Assembly (NCBI RefSeq): GCF_028204155.1
Contig: NZ_JAQLOI010000001.1
Location: forward strand, 992,001 to 1,056,000
Source: Vibrio algarum
GTDB taxonomy: Bacteria > Pseudomonadota > Gammaproteobacteria > Enterobacterales > Vibrionaceae
Direction of reading: 5' to 3'
Length of the DNA stretch: 64,000 bases
Under the pieces are notes generated by a model. It saw nothing but the letters and a program-made list of their open reading frames with translations. It was not told the origin of the DNA and did no database searches. The position numbers and the translations under genes were made by a program. Position 1 is the first letter of the stretch; each line of letters opens with the position of its first letter. Shown piece after piece: positions 17,843 to 27,332 of the stretch.

Positions 17843-20092
17843 ATGCTAACTCAACTGAGGGATATAGTTGAAAAAGTGATAAAGCTTGATGATGTACATC
17901 AAGCTTTAGATCTTTTGGTCAAAGAAACATGCCTCGCAATGCAAACAGACTGCTGTACAGTTTATTTAGCTAATGATGAAAAGCAGCGACTTGAGTTAAT
18001 GGCAACTCAAGGTTTGCAATTACAAGGTAACTCCATTCATATCGATTATACCGAAGCGCTTGTTGGTTTGGTGCGTCGTAGTGCTGAGCCGTTGAACCTT
18101 GCGGAAGCATCAAAACATCCACATTATAAATTTTTTCCTCAATTGGGTGAGCAGGTTTACCATTCATTTCTTGGTACTCCAATCATTCATCGCAAGCAGG
18201 TTCTCGGTGTTTTAGTTATCCAACAAAAATCACCCCGATTGTTTAGCGAAATGGAAGAGTCATTTTTGGTGACGCTTGCCGCACAAGTCGCGGTCATTAT
18301 TGCTCATGCTCAAGCTCAAGGACATTGGTTACTTTCGGACCAGAAAACAGAGAGTATATCGGGTATTGCTGCTTCTCCAGGCGTAGCTATTGGCCCTTTT
18401 TGGTGGGACAACACGCAGCCAGATCTTTCTGATGTTTTACCCGCCTCTGCTGTAAACACAGAACAAGAGCACGAATGGTTGATGTTGGCAGTCGAAAATG
18501 CAATTACTGACTTTCGACGCATGCGTAAAAGGTTTGATGGTGAACTAAACAAAGATGCGTTGGCGATTTTTGATTTATTTACTCATCTACTTAATGACCC
18601 TATGTTGCGGGCCGATCTTAAAGCACAGATAAATAAAGGTGATCGCGCAGATTGGGCGTTGAGACAAGTAGTCGAGACCTATTCTCATAGATTTGCTCAA
18701 ATGAGCGATGTGTATATGCGTGAGCGTGCCCAGGATATTAAAGAACTGGGTCAAAGATTACTCTATTTTTTACATAACTCAGAGTCTGGTCAAATAGACT
18801 TAAAAAAACCTGTCATTTTGGTTGTTAGAGAACTTACCGCATCCTTATTAGCGGGGATTCCTAAAGATCAATTATTAGCTGTTATTTCATTAGAAGGTGC
18901 GGCTAATTCACATGCTGCCATTTTATCTAGAGCATTAGGTGTTCCTGCCATTATGGGAGCAAACTTGTCGCCTGAGGCCATTCACGGGCGGATGGGGATT
19001 GTTGACGGGTACAGTGGCAAGATCTTAGTCGAACCCAATGAACAACTGTTACAAGAATATAGAGCTTTACAAAGTGAAGAGTCAGAACTTTCTCAGATGG
19101 TTGAGGATGAACTGAACCAAGAAGCCAGCACTATTGATGGCACTAAGATCGAAGTATTGTTAAACGCAGGGTTGAGTGCAGACAGTAATATTGCGATTAA
19201 CAAAGGGGTAGATGGCGTAGGACTTTATAGGACAGAAATACAGTTTTTACTGCAGCATAGATTTCCATCCGAAGACGAACAAGCGCAACAATATAGAAGC
19301 GTGCTAAAGGCTTATATTGAGAAGAAAGTCGTCATGCGTACCTTGGATATTGGTGGGGATAAACCGCTACCGTATCTACCGATTGAAGAAGATAATCCAT
19401 TTCTTGGTTGGCGCGGCATACGCTTTACGTTAGATCATCCTGATATCTTTATTATTCAACTAAGAGCAATGCTACGGGCAAGTATCGGCTTAGATAATTT
19501 ACGCATATTGTTACCTATGGTTACAAGTTGTCAAGAGCTAGACGAAACGTTAAAGCTTTTAGAACAGGCGTTTAGCGAGGTGAAAAATGTAGACCCTAGA
19601 GTTATCAGGCCTGAAGTAGGGATTATGGTTGAAGTGCCTTCTATGATTTACCTTCTTCCTATGGTTGCGGATAAGGTTGACTTTGTATCAGTAGGAAGTA
19701 ATGACTTAACACAATATTTGTTAGCAGTGGATCGAAATAATTCTCGTGTGGCTGATATATATGAGTCTATTCATCCTGCTGTAATCATGGCTTTGAAGCA
19801 GATACTAGATACGTGTAATCAATATAAGATTCCTGTCAGTCTATGTGGCGAGTTGGCTGGTGATCCTGTTGGGGCTCTATTACTTGTAGGATTAGGGTAT
19901 AGATCGTTAAGTATGAATACCTCTAACGTAGCGCGCGTAAAATATCTGTTAAGGCAAGCGAGTGTAACGGAATTGGAAGCGTTTTCTAATAAAGCATTAA
20001 CCATGCATTACAGCAAAGATACTTATACTATGATGTTGAAATATTTAGAAAATAGAAACCTTGCTGGCTTTATTCGTGCAGGGAAACAATAA
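17843..20092 (+). CDS. ptsP: PtsP, EI-Ntr of the nitrogen phosphotransferase system
   Basis: This 749-residue protein has an N-terminal GAF domain (about 1-150) and a PTS enzyme I module. The phosphohistidine loop is in EGAANSHAAILSRALGVPAIMG, and the PEP-binding barrel is at the C-terminus (GSNDLTQYLLAVDRNN, SLCGELAGDPVG). It passes phosphate from PEP to NPr and then EIIA-Ntr. The GAF domain is where glutamine/alpha-ketoglutarate sensing has been placed in E. coli. It is in an operon with rppH. Confidence 0.96.
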   Translation: MLTQLRDIVEKVIKLDDVHQALDLLVKETCLAMQTDCCTVYLANDEKQRLELMATQGLQLQGNSIHIDYTEALVGLVRRSAEPLNLAEASKHPHYKFFPQLGEQVYHSFLGTPIIHRKQVLGVLVIQQKSPRLFSEMEESFLVTLAAQVAVIIAHAQAQGHWLLSDQKTESISGIAASPGVAIGPFWWDNTQPDLSDVLPASAVNTEQEHEWLMLAVENAITDFRRMRKRFDGELNKDALAIFDLFTHLLNDPMLRADLKAQINKGDRADWALRQVVETYSHRFAQMSDVYMRERAQDIKELGQRLLYFLHNSESGQIDLKKPVILVVRELTASLLAGIPKDQLLAVISLEGAANSHAAILSRALGVPAIMGANLSPEAIHGRMGIVDGYSGKILVEPNEQLLQEYRALQSEESELSQMVEDELNQEASTIDGTKIEVLLNAGLSADSNIAINKGVDGVGLYRTEIQFLLQHRFPSEDEQAQQYRSVLKAYIEKKVVMRTLDIGGDKPLPYLPIEEDNPFLGWRGIRFTLDHPDIFIIQLRAMLRASIGLDNLRILLPMVTSCQELDETLKLLEQAFSEVKNVDPRVIRPEVGIMVEVPSMIYLLPMVADKVDFVSVGSNDLTQYLLAVDRNNSRVADIYESIHPAVIMALKQILDTCNQYKIPVSLCGELAGDPVGALLLVGLGYRSLSMNTSNVARVKYLLRQASVTELEAFSNKALTMHYSKDTYTMMLKYLENRNLAGFIRAGKQ

Positions 20093-20294
20093 TAGTCTTC
20101 TCGAATTAGTTTCAGTTCAAAGATGCTTTTTTGTTCGGTACACCAATGTTTATAACTTTTATAAAGGGCTCGTGTAGAAACAAAGTTGTCTTAAGATGCA
20201 ACTTCGAAAAGACTTTGCTGTATTTTTGCAGCTTATCGCAGGTAAAATGCTGTTATTAGCTTATTTGAAAGCGCATTTAAGGAAGTAAATTATT

Positions 20295-21107
20295 ATGACT
20301 CAAGGCTTTATTGAGTTTCCACAGATTGACCCCATCCTTGTTTCTATTGGACCTATTTCCGTCCGTTGGTATGGGTTAATGTACTTATTTGGGTTTATGT
20401 TTGCTATCTGGTTGGCCAATCGAAGAGCCGATAAACCTAATAGTGGATGGACGAAAGAACAGGTTTCAGATCTATTGTTTGCAGGCTTTTTAGGCGTAGT
20501 GGTGGGTGGTAGAGTTGGCTACGTGCTGTTTTATCATTTTGATCTGTTTCTGGATGACCCTCTGTATTTATTCAAAGTCTGGACGGGAGGGATGTCATTT
20601 CATGGTGGTTTGATTGGCGTTATCTCTGCTATGGCGTGGTATGGGTATAAACATAATCGTACATTTTTCAGCGTTGCCGATTTTGTCGCTCCGCTTGTTC
20701 CATTTGGTCTTGGGTTAGGTCGTGTAGGTAACTTTATGAATGATGAGCTTTGGGGGCGTGTTACAGACGTTTCCTGGGGAGTTCTATTCCCTAGCGGAGG
20801 TTATCTTCCAAGGCATCCATCGCAATTGTATGAAGCTTTTCTAGAAGGTGTCATACTATTTTTTATTCTGAATATTTTTATTAGAAAGTCACGTCCAGCT
20901 GGAGCTGTGTCGGGGTTGTTTTTAATTGGGTATGGCTCGTTTCGTTTTATTGTCGAGTACTTCCGAGAGCCAGATGAACATTTAGGATTATTTGGCGACT
21001 TTATCTCTATGGGACAAATACTCTCTTCGCCAATGGTTATACTGGGTGTGATGATGATGATTTGGGCCTATAGAACAGATAACCATGCAAAGAAAAATAA
21101 GGGTTAA
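20295..21107 (+). CDS. lgt: Prolipoprotein diacylglyceryl transferase Lgt
   Basis: This 270-residue inner-membrane enzyme transfers diacylglycerol to the lipobox cysteine of prolipoproteins. It has about seven membrane segments, the motif GGMSFHGGLIG and the Lgt signature around GRVGNFMNDELWGR. AAGGAAG lies before the ATG. The thyA GTG follows 4 nt after its stop, the common lgt-thyA pair. Confidence 0.96.
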   Translation: MTQGFIEFPQIDPILVSIGPISVRWYGLMYLFGFMFAIWLANRRADKPNSGWTKEQVSDLLFAGFLGVVVGGRVGYVLFYHFDLFLDDPLYLFKVWTGGMSFHGGLIGVISAMAWYGYKHNRTFFSVADFVAPLVPFGLGLGRVGNFMNDELWGRVTDVSWGVLFPSGGYLPRHPSQLYEAFLEGVILFFILNIFIRKSRPAGAVSGLFLIGYGSFRFIVEYFREPDEHLGLFGDFISMGQILSSPMVILGVMMMIWAYRTDNHAKKNKG

Positions 21108-21111
21108 GTAA

Positions 21112-21962
21112 GTGAAGCAATATCTAGATTTATGCCAACGGATTGTTGATGAAGGTGTTTGGATTGAAAATAACCGCACTGGGAAGCGTTGCTTAACCGT
21201 TATTAATGCTGACTTAACTTATGATGTTGGCAACAATCAGTTTCCCTAATTACAACAAGGAAAAGTTTTTGGAAGGCTGCTGTTGCTGAGCTTCTCGGCT
21301 ACATTAGAGGTTATGATAATGCAGATGATTTTCGTAAGTTAGGTACAAAAACCTGGGATGCAAATGCAAACTTAAATCAAGCTTGGTTAAATAACCCTTA
21401 CCGAAAAGGTGAGGATGATATGGGCCGAGTATATGGTGTTCAGGGTCGCGCATGGGCAAAACCTGATGGCGGTTATATTGACCAACTCAGAAAGATAGTT
21501 GATGACTTATCGAACGGTAACGATGATCGAGGGGAAATTTTAAATTTTTATAATCCTGGTGAGTTTCATATGGGTTGCTTAAGACCTTGTATGTACAGCC
21601 ATCATTTTTCATTGTTAGGCGATACACTATATTTGAATAGTACTCAGCGTTCTTGTGACGTTCCGCTTGGGTTAAATTTCAATATGGTTCAGGTATACGT
21701 ATTCTTGGCTATTATGGCTCAGATTACCGGCAAAAAGCCGGGGTTGGCTTATCATAAGATAGTTAATGGACACATCTATGAAGATCAATTGGAGCTAATG
21801 AGAGATGTTCAATTGAAAAGAGCGCCTTTATCGGCCCCACAATTGAAAATTAATCCTGATATTAAAACATTAGAAGATTTAGAAACTTGGGTTACGTTAG
21901 ATGATTTTGAAGTGATTGGTTATGAAAGCCATGAAGCTATTAAATACCCTTTTTCGGTATGA
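21112..21962 (+). pseudogene. thyA: thyA, thymidylate synthase (single frameshift)
   Basis: This enzyme makes dTMP from dUMP with methylene-tetrahydrofolate. The start is GTG at 21112 (MKQYLDLCQRIVDEG), with AAGGG 8 nt upstream. The frame stops at 21247 after ...VGNNQFP. The rest (LITTRKSFWKAAVAELLGYIRG...) continues in another frame, including the nucleophile Cys in GCLRPCMYSHH and QRSCDVPLGLNFN. The break is at CCC (21244-21246); a fourth C would give FPLITTRK and a 283-residue protein, the normal length. A vibrio without thyA needs thymidine, so this is most likely a sequence error. Confidence 0.88.
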
Positions 21963-22004
21963 CTCTACCTAATTGTTTGATAAATATACAAAGTTGATAA
22001 AAAT

Positions 22005-22042
22005 AAAAAATCCCCAGTACTTTAGGTGTCTGGGGATTTTTT
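22005..22042. terminator. Bidirectional terminator between thyA and nptA
   Basis: AAAAAATCCCCAG (22005-22017) pairs with CTGGGGATTTTTT (22030-22042) over a 12-nt loop. The A and T tracts serve both strands. Confidence 0.88.
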
Positions 22043-22141
22043 ATGTCGTCTAGGTCAATGCCGTTAAATTTATGAGGATGCGATATTTGTACCATCGCAT
22101 TCTCATTACCGCTTAGTTACTCTTTTTGAACGGCATAAGTT

Positions 22142-23290
22142 CTAAGTTGTTAACGCTAGGATTGTTCCCGGCATGACAATAAAAACTGTAATTAAGTAGA
22201 TAGCAACGACTGATTTATTTTTCATTGCCATATCTGAAATAATATCAGCGCCCTTAAGAGGAAGCTCTCGTAAGAATGGGATACCGAAAATAAATACAGT
22301 CGCAAGAATATTAAAGGTTAAGTGTACAAGCGCTATTTGTAATGCGAATACAGCGAACTCACCTGTTACAGCGGTTGCTGCAAGCAAGGCGGTTATGCAA
22401 GTACCGATATTTGCCCCTAAGGTAAATGGATAGATATCTCTTACCTTAAGAACACCAGTACCGACTAACGGCACCATTAAGCTTGTGGTTGTTGATGAAG
22501 ACTGGACCAATACAGTAACAATAGAGCCCGACACAATACCGTGCAATGGACCTTTACCTATTGCACTTTGAAGGATGTCCTTTGCACGGCCAACCATTAG
22601 TTTCTTCATTAACTTACCCATAACGGTAATCGCTATAAAAATAATGGTTATGCCTAAGGCAATGAGCGTGATACCTGCAATAACATCACTAAATGCACCT
22701 AGAGGTTCTTTAAGAGCGGAAATGACAGGCTTAGTGATTGGTTTAATAAAGTTAAATCCCTTAATGCTCATATCACCTGTAGCGAGCATTGGAGAAATCA
22801 ACCAGTGAGAAATTTTCTCTAAGATACCAAAAATCATTTCAAGTGGTAAGAAGATGATGACCGCAAGCAAATTGAAGAAGTCGTGAATAGTGGCACTTGC
22901 AAAGGCACGCTTAAACTCATCTTTGCAACGCATATGCCCTAAGCTGACTAGCGTATTGGTTACGGTGGTACCAATGTTGGCACCCATGATCATAGGAATG
23001 GCTGTTTCCACAGGTAAACCACCTGCAACTAAGCCAACAATGATAGACGTTACTGTACTAGACGATTGAATAAGAGCGGTAGCAACTAAGCCTATCATGA
23101 GCCCTGCAACGGGGTGAGAGGCAAATTCAAATAATGTTTTAGCTTGCTCTCCTGTTGCGAGTTTAAAGCCACCACCGACCATAGATACGGCAAGTAATAG
23201 TAAATAAAGCATGAATACCAAGTTTGTCCATCGCATCAAATTTTTAAAAGAGCTTTGCTGCGGTGAAGCCTTCGTTGTCGCTTGGTTCAT
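22142..23290 (-). CDS. nptA: NptA-type sodium-dependent phosphate transporter
   Basis: This 382-residue inner-membrane protein of the Na/Pi cotransporter (SLC34-like) family carries the paired internal repeat signatures ALIQSSSTVTSIIVG and VLVQSSSTTTSLMVP, each followed by GANIGT. About eight hydrophobic segments are visible. GGAG precedes the ATG at 23290. In V. cholerae NptA takes up phosphate with sodium, mainly at alkaline pH, and the gene sits next to nhaR as here. Phosphate as substrate is inferred from family and neighbourhood. Confidence 0.88.
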   Translation of the reverse strand: MNQATTKASPQQSSFKNLMRWTNLVFMLYLLLLAVSMVGGGFKLATGEQAKTLFEFASHPVAGLMIGLVATALIQSSSTVTSIIVGLVAGGLPVETAIPMIMGANIGTTVTNTLVSLGHMRCKDEFKRAFASATIHDFFNLLAVIIFLPLEMIFGILEKISHWLISPMLATGDMSIKGFNFIKPITKPVISALKEPLGAFSDVIAGITLIALGITIIFIAITVMGKLMKKLMVGRAKDILQSAIGKGPLHGIVSGSIVTVLVQSSSTTTSLMVPLVGTGVLKVRDIYPFTLGANIGTCITALLAATAVTGEFAVFALQIALVHLTFNILATVFIFGIPFLRELPLKGADIISDMAMKNKSVVAIYLITVFIVMPGTILALTT

Positions 23291-23661
23291 TTTGTTCTCC
23301 AGGACTATAAGAAGTCAGTTTACTTATCTGTTCGGCATAGTAGAGAATGAATATTTCACTAATATTACATTTTTATAAAAATGATGATTTTATTTATAGT
23401 TTCTAAGTAAACGTTTGTCTAGCTTATGCTTTTCCTTATGTCTTTGATTGTAAGGGATTTTAATTCCAATCTCTTGATTTAATACATGAATGCTGGATAG
23501 CAGATTGACAAAAAAGTTCTAATTTTCACTGTTTTGTTGTCATGGTTGTTAAATCGATGTTCGGAAAAATCATTCTTTTTGTTTGTTTTTATCGGATATA
23601 ACGAATAATAGTTTTCATAAAAAGTTTGGAGTAATATAAAAAAAGAATACGGGAAGATTTT
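23291..23661. other. Divergent nptA-nhaR promoter region
   Basis: This is 370 bp, very A+T-rich, with no gene. It holds a perfect 16-bp palindrome CATTTTTATAAAAATG at 23368-23383, 78 bp upstream of the nptA start, which could be an operator. No sigma-70 promoter stands out. Confidence 0.45.
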
Positions 23662-24552
23662 ATGTCGCATTTAAATTACAACCATCTTTATTATTTCTGG
23701 ATGGTCTGTAAGCAAGGCTCGGTTTCAAAGGCAGCTGACGCTCTATTTTTAACCCCGCAAACGGTAACAGGCCAAATAAAAGCACTGGAAGAAAGGGTTG
23801 GAGGAAAATTAACAAAGCGAAATGGTCGTAGCGTCCAACCGACGGAACTAGGTCAGCTTATTTATAAATATGCAGATAGAATGTTTGGATTAAGTTATGA
23901 GATGCTTGATATCGTAAATTATAGCCAGAGATCGAATGTGTTGTTTGATGTCGGTGTTGCAGATGCACTTTCTAAACGTTTAGTGAGCAAGGTACTCATG
24001 ACGACGATACCAGAAGATAACAGTATTCATTTACGATGTTTTGAATCTACCCATGAGTTACTTTTAGAGCAACTTTCACAGCATAAGCTCGATATGATTC
24101 TTTCTGATTGTCCTGTAGATTCAACCCAAAGCCCCGGCCTTTATAGTAGAAAACTAGGTGAATGTTCATTAAGTTTTTTTAGTTCCGACAATATAAAAGA
24201 GGTTGATTTCCCTGCAGTATTAGAAGAAAGGAAAATACTAGTACCTGGAAGTCGAACATCAATGGGAAGAAAAGTATCTCAGTGGTTTGATCAGCAAGGG
24301 CTTCGGCCTAATATTCTAGGTGAATTTGATGATGTTGCATTAATGAAAGCTTTTGCTCGGTATCATAAAGACGTTATCTTTCTCGCTCCAAATTTGTATC
24401 TTTCTGAAATATCAGAGGGACTACCTTTCCAACTTATTGCTAATGTGAACGAACTTAAAGAAGAGTACTACGTTATATTTGCGGAAAGGATGATTCAACA
24501 CCCGGCAGTAAAAAGCGTTTGTGAGGCAGATTTTAGTAATTTGTTTGACTAA
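23662..24552 (+). CDS. nhaR: NhaR, LysR-family activator of Na+/H+ antiport
   Basis: This 296-residue LysR-type regulator has an N-terminal winged helix (LNYNHLYYFWMVCKQGSVSKAADALFLTP is the NhaR-typical start) and a periplasmic-binding-like effector domain. NhaR activates nhaA in response to sodium. The nhaA target is not in this window; the divergent neighbour is the sodium-dependent NptA, so shared sodium control is plausible. Confidence 0.92.
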   Translation: MSHLNYNHLYYFWMVCKQGSVSKAADALFLTPQTVTGQIKALEERVGGKLTKRNGRSVQPTELGQLIYKYADRMFGLSYEMLDIVNYSQRSNVLFDVGVADALSKRLVSKVLMTTIPEDNSIHLRCFESTHELLLEQLSQHKLDMILSDCPVDSTQSPGLYSRKLGECSLSFFSSDNIKEVDFPAVLEERKILVPGSRTSMGRKVSQWFDQQGLRPNILGEFDDVALMKAFARYHKDVIFLAPNLYLSEISEGLPFQLIANVNELKEEYYVIFAERMIQHPAVKSVCEADFSNLFD

Positions 24553-24702
24553 ATTAGAGTATTCTTGTGTAGATGCTTGCCGAAAGCATCATATAGCGTT
24601 AGTTTATATCGCCATTCTTGTAAATATGATGAATCAATTACAAGAAAAAATGAGTAAACCGATAACATTCCCAGCGAGTATAAGTTTGATGGAGATAGCG
24701 AA

Positions 24703-24999
24703 ATGAACTTACAGGATATGGAAAAAAACTCTGCTCAGGCTGTTGCTTTATTAAAGGCGATGGCGAATGAGAGAAGGTTACAAATCCTTTGTATTTTGCA
24801 TGATCAGGAATTATCTGTAGGCGAGCTGTGTACTAAATTGAGCCTAAGCCAATCAGCTTTGTCCCAGCATTTAGCATGGTTAAGGCGAGATGGGCTTGTT
24901 TCGACAAGAAAAGAAGCACAGACAGTATATTATTCGTTGTACAGTCGTGAAGTAAAAGAGATGATTCGTTTGCTTCATTCATTGTATTGCGGGGTTTGA
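24703..24999 (+). CDS. hlyU: HlyU, ArsR/SmtB-family virulence regulator
   Basis: This 98-residue winged-helix protein (MANERRLQILCILHD... LSQSALSQHLAWLRRDGLVSTRKEAQTVYYSLYS) lacks the metal-binding cysteine pair of ArsR and fits HlyU. HlyU relieves H-NS silencing of haemolysin/RTX genes in several vibrios and responds to thiol oxidation. GGAG precedes the ATG. It is placed between nhaR and rpsT, as in V. cholerae. No toxin gene is in the window. Confidence 0.93.
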   Translation: MNLQDMEKNSAQAVALLKAMANERRLQILCILHDQELSVGELCTKLSLSQSALSQHLAWLRRDGLVSTRKEAQTVYYSLYSREVKEMIRLLHSLYCGV

Positions 25000-25025
25000 G
25001 ATTTAATTACTCAAATTGCAGATAT

Positions 25026-25054
25026 AAAAAAACCGGCGGTTGCCGGTTTTTTTT
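25026..25054. terminator. Bidirectional terminator between hlyU and rpsT
   Basis: AAAAAAACCGGC (25026-25037) pairs with GCCGGTTTTTTT (25042-25053) over a 4-nt loop. It serves both convergent genes. Confidence 0.9.
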
Positions 25055-25089
25055 CGCTTAAATCAATTCTTGAATAACCCGAGGGTTGA

Positions 25090-25350
25090 TTAAAGAGCTT
25101 TGATTGCAGAAGCGAAACGAGACTTATGACGCGCAGCTTTATTCTTATGAATAACGCCTTTATTCGCCATACGGTCTAGGATAGGTGAAACTACTGCAAA
25201 TGCAGTTGTTGCAGCTTCTTTGTCGCCTGCTTCAATAGCAGAGACTGTTTTTTTCATATAAGTGCGCATCATAGAACGACGGCTAGCGTTATGCTGGCGA
25301 CGTTTCTCAGCTTGGATAGCGCGCTTCTTAGCAGATTTACTGTTTGCCAA
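25090..25350 (-). CDS. rpsT: 30S ribosomal protein S20
   Basis: This 86-codon, Lys/Arg/Ala-rich protein has the S20 sequence ANSKSAKKRAIQAEKRRQHN. The start is TTG at 25350, preceded by GGAG at about 8 nt. E. coli rpsT also uses UUG, which is part of its autogenous translational control, so this start is favoured over a second TTG five codons upstream. Confidence 0.96.
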   Translation of the reverse strand: MANSKSAKKRAIQAEKRRQHNASRRSMMRTYMKKTVSAIEAGDKEAATTAFAVVSPILDRMANKGVIHKNKAARHKSRFASAIKAL

Positions 25351-25606
25351 GGGTCTAACTCCCAAAAACTTAGTTCGGTGACAATTTAAGGCGGAGGAAT
25401 ATGCCTCTTTATCGCCGATATGTCAAATGATTTGTGCAAAAACCCAGCTAATCCACACAAATTTGGAATAGTTAGGTTAACGCGGTTAAGATGGCGGGAT
25501 TCTAACAGTATTTTTATACCAATGCCATTAAATATACTAACCAATATGAATGGTTGTAGAATTCTGATATATAACTTCCCTATTTATCTATTTAAAAGAG
25601 GTATTT

Positions 25607-27165
25607 GTGAGCAAACGACTCTTAAAGTCCGGCTTAATCGTTAGTGCGATGACGCTTATTTCGCGCGTGTTGGGCTTAGTTCGTGACGTAGTTGTTGCGA
25701 ATCTTATGGGGGCAGGTGCCAGTGCCGATGTCTTTTTCTTTGCTAATAAAATACCAAATTTTTTAAGACGCCTGTTTGCAGAAGGTGCGTTTTCCCAAGC
25801 ATTTGTACCAGTGCTTACCGAATATCAAGCGTTGGGTGACCAAGACAAAACTCGTCAATTAATTGCAAAGGTATCCGGTACATTAGGGGTTTTAGTCACA
25901 ATAGTTACATTTTTAGGGATAGTCGGCTCTGGAGTGGTTACTGCGATCTTCGGTGCTGGGTGGTTTATGGATTGGCTTAATGATGGTCCTTCTGCAAACA
26001 AGTTTGAGTTAGCGAGTTTCTTGTTAAAAATCACTTTCCCGTATTTATGGTTTATTACTTTCGTTGCTCTATCAGGAGCGATCCTTAATACCTTAGGGAA
26101 ATTCGCAGTATCATCATTTACTCCGGTATTTCTCAATGTAATGATTATTGGTTCCGCGCTATTTATTTCACCAAACCTAGCGCAACCAGAGATCGGACTC
26201 GCCATTGGGGTGTTCTTGGGGGGGCGGTTCAATTCATGTTTCAAATTCCTTTTTTATTAAAGGAGAAAGTATTAGTTAAACCTCAATGGGGTTGGCGAGA
26301 TCCCGGTGTTGTTAAGATTCGTACCTTAATGATTCCCGCTTTATTCGGTGTTTCGGTTAGTCAAATAAACCTTCTGTTGGATACTTTTATTGCCAGCTTT
26401 TTAGGCACAGGGTCCATTAGTTGGCTTTATTACTCTGACCGCCTATTAGAGTTTCCTTTGGGTTTGTTTGGTATTGCAATTGCGACTGTCATTCTTCCTT
26501 CACTGTCACGTAGTCATGTAGATGAGCAAAGCGAAGGTTTTAAAAATACAATGGACTGGGGAGTGCGTATGGTTGTGTTGCTAGGCTTGCCCGCAATGCT
26601 CGGTTTAATGGTATTAGCAAAGCCTATGTTAATGGTACTTTTCATGCGCGGTGAGTTTTCGGTTCATGATGTTCAACAAGCTTCACTCTCTTTGTTTGCG
26701 TATGCATCGGGCTTGCTTAATTTTATGTTAATCAAGGTATTAGCTCCTGGTTACTATTCACGACAAGATACAAGAACCCCGGTGAAATACGGTATCATAG
26801 CGATGGTCTCAAATATGATTTTTAATGCTATCTTTGCGTATTTTTATGGCTATGTAGGCTTGGCCATGGCGACCGCTCTATCTGCTTTTGTGAATATGGC
26901 ACTGCTTTATCGAGGTCTACATATTGCCGATGTGTATAAGTGCTCCAAGCAGACATTGATGTTTGTACTGCGTTTAGTCGTTGCTGGTGGTGTAATGGTG
27001 TATATGGTTCGTTGGCAATTACCGGAGTTATCTTTGTGGCTCGAGTGGTCGTTAATGGACCGTATATTGGTTCTAGCTGCGCTGATAGGGGCTGGAGGTG
27101 TAACTTATTTAATTGTAGCTATCATATTGGGTGTACGAGTTAGGCATTTATCCCCAACCAAATAA
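25607..27165 (+). pseudogene. murJ: murJ, lipid II flippase (single frameshift)
   Basis: This is a MATE-like (MOP) polytopic membrane protein that flips lipid II for peptidoglycan synthesis. The start is GTG at 25607 (MSKRLLKSGLIVSAMTLISR), with AGAGG about 10 nt upstream. The frame matches MurJ to ...GLAIGVFLGG, then breaks in a run of seven G (26218-26224) and stops at about 26260. The remainder (AVQFMFQIPFLLKEK...) continues in another frame to 27165. Eight G would restore 519 residues, the normal length. murJ is essential in most gammaproteobacteria, so an assembly error is much more likely than loss. Confidence 0.9.
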
Positions 27166-27332
27166 GTGGACGTTCCTAAAAAATAGGTGATTCCAATATT
27201 CTTACCTTTGAAGTAACAATGGCCCGTTACCTTGGTTCATCATAAAAGCAGTTACGGACTAAGGATGTTTGGTATATAATCCGTCGGTTTCACACTAATG
27301 ATATTAATAAATTTGAGTTTGTAATTGATCCA

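Noticed and set aside
1446..26224. Programmed frameshifting as common cause of the split genes
   Set aside because: hrpB has a real slippery heptamer, but thyA (CCC) and mrcB (A5) do not. A shared base-calling error explains all cases more simply.
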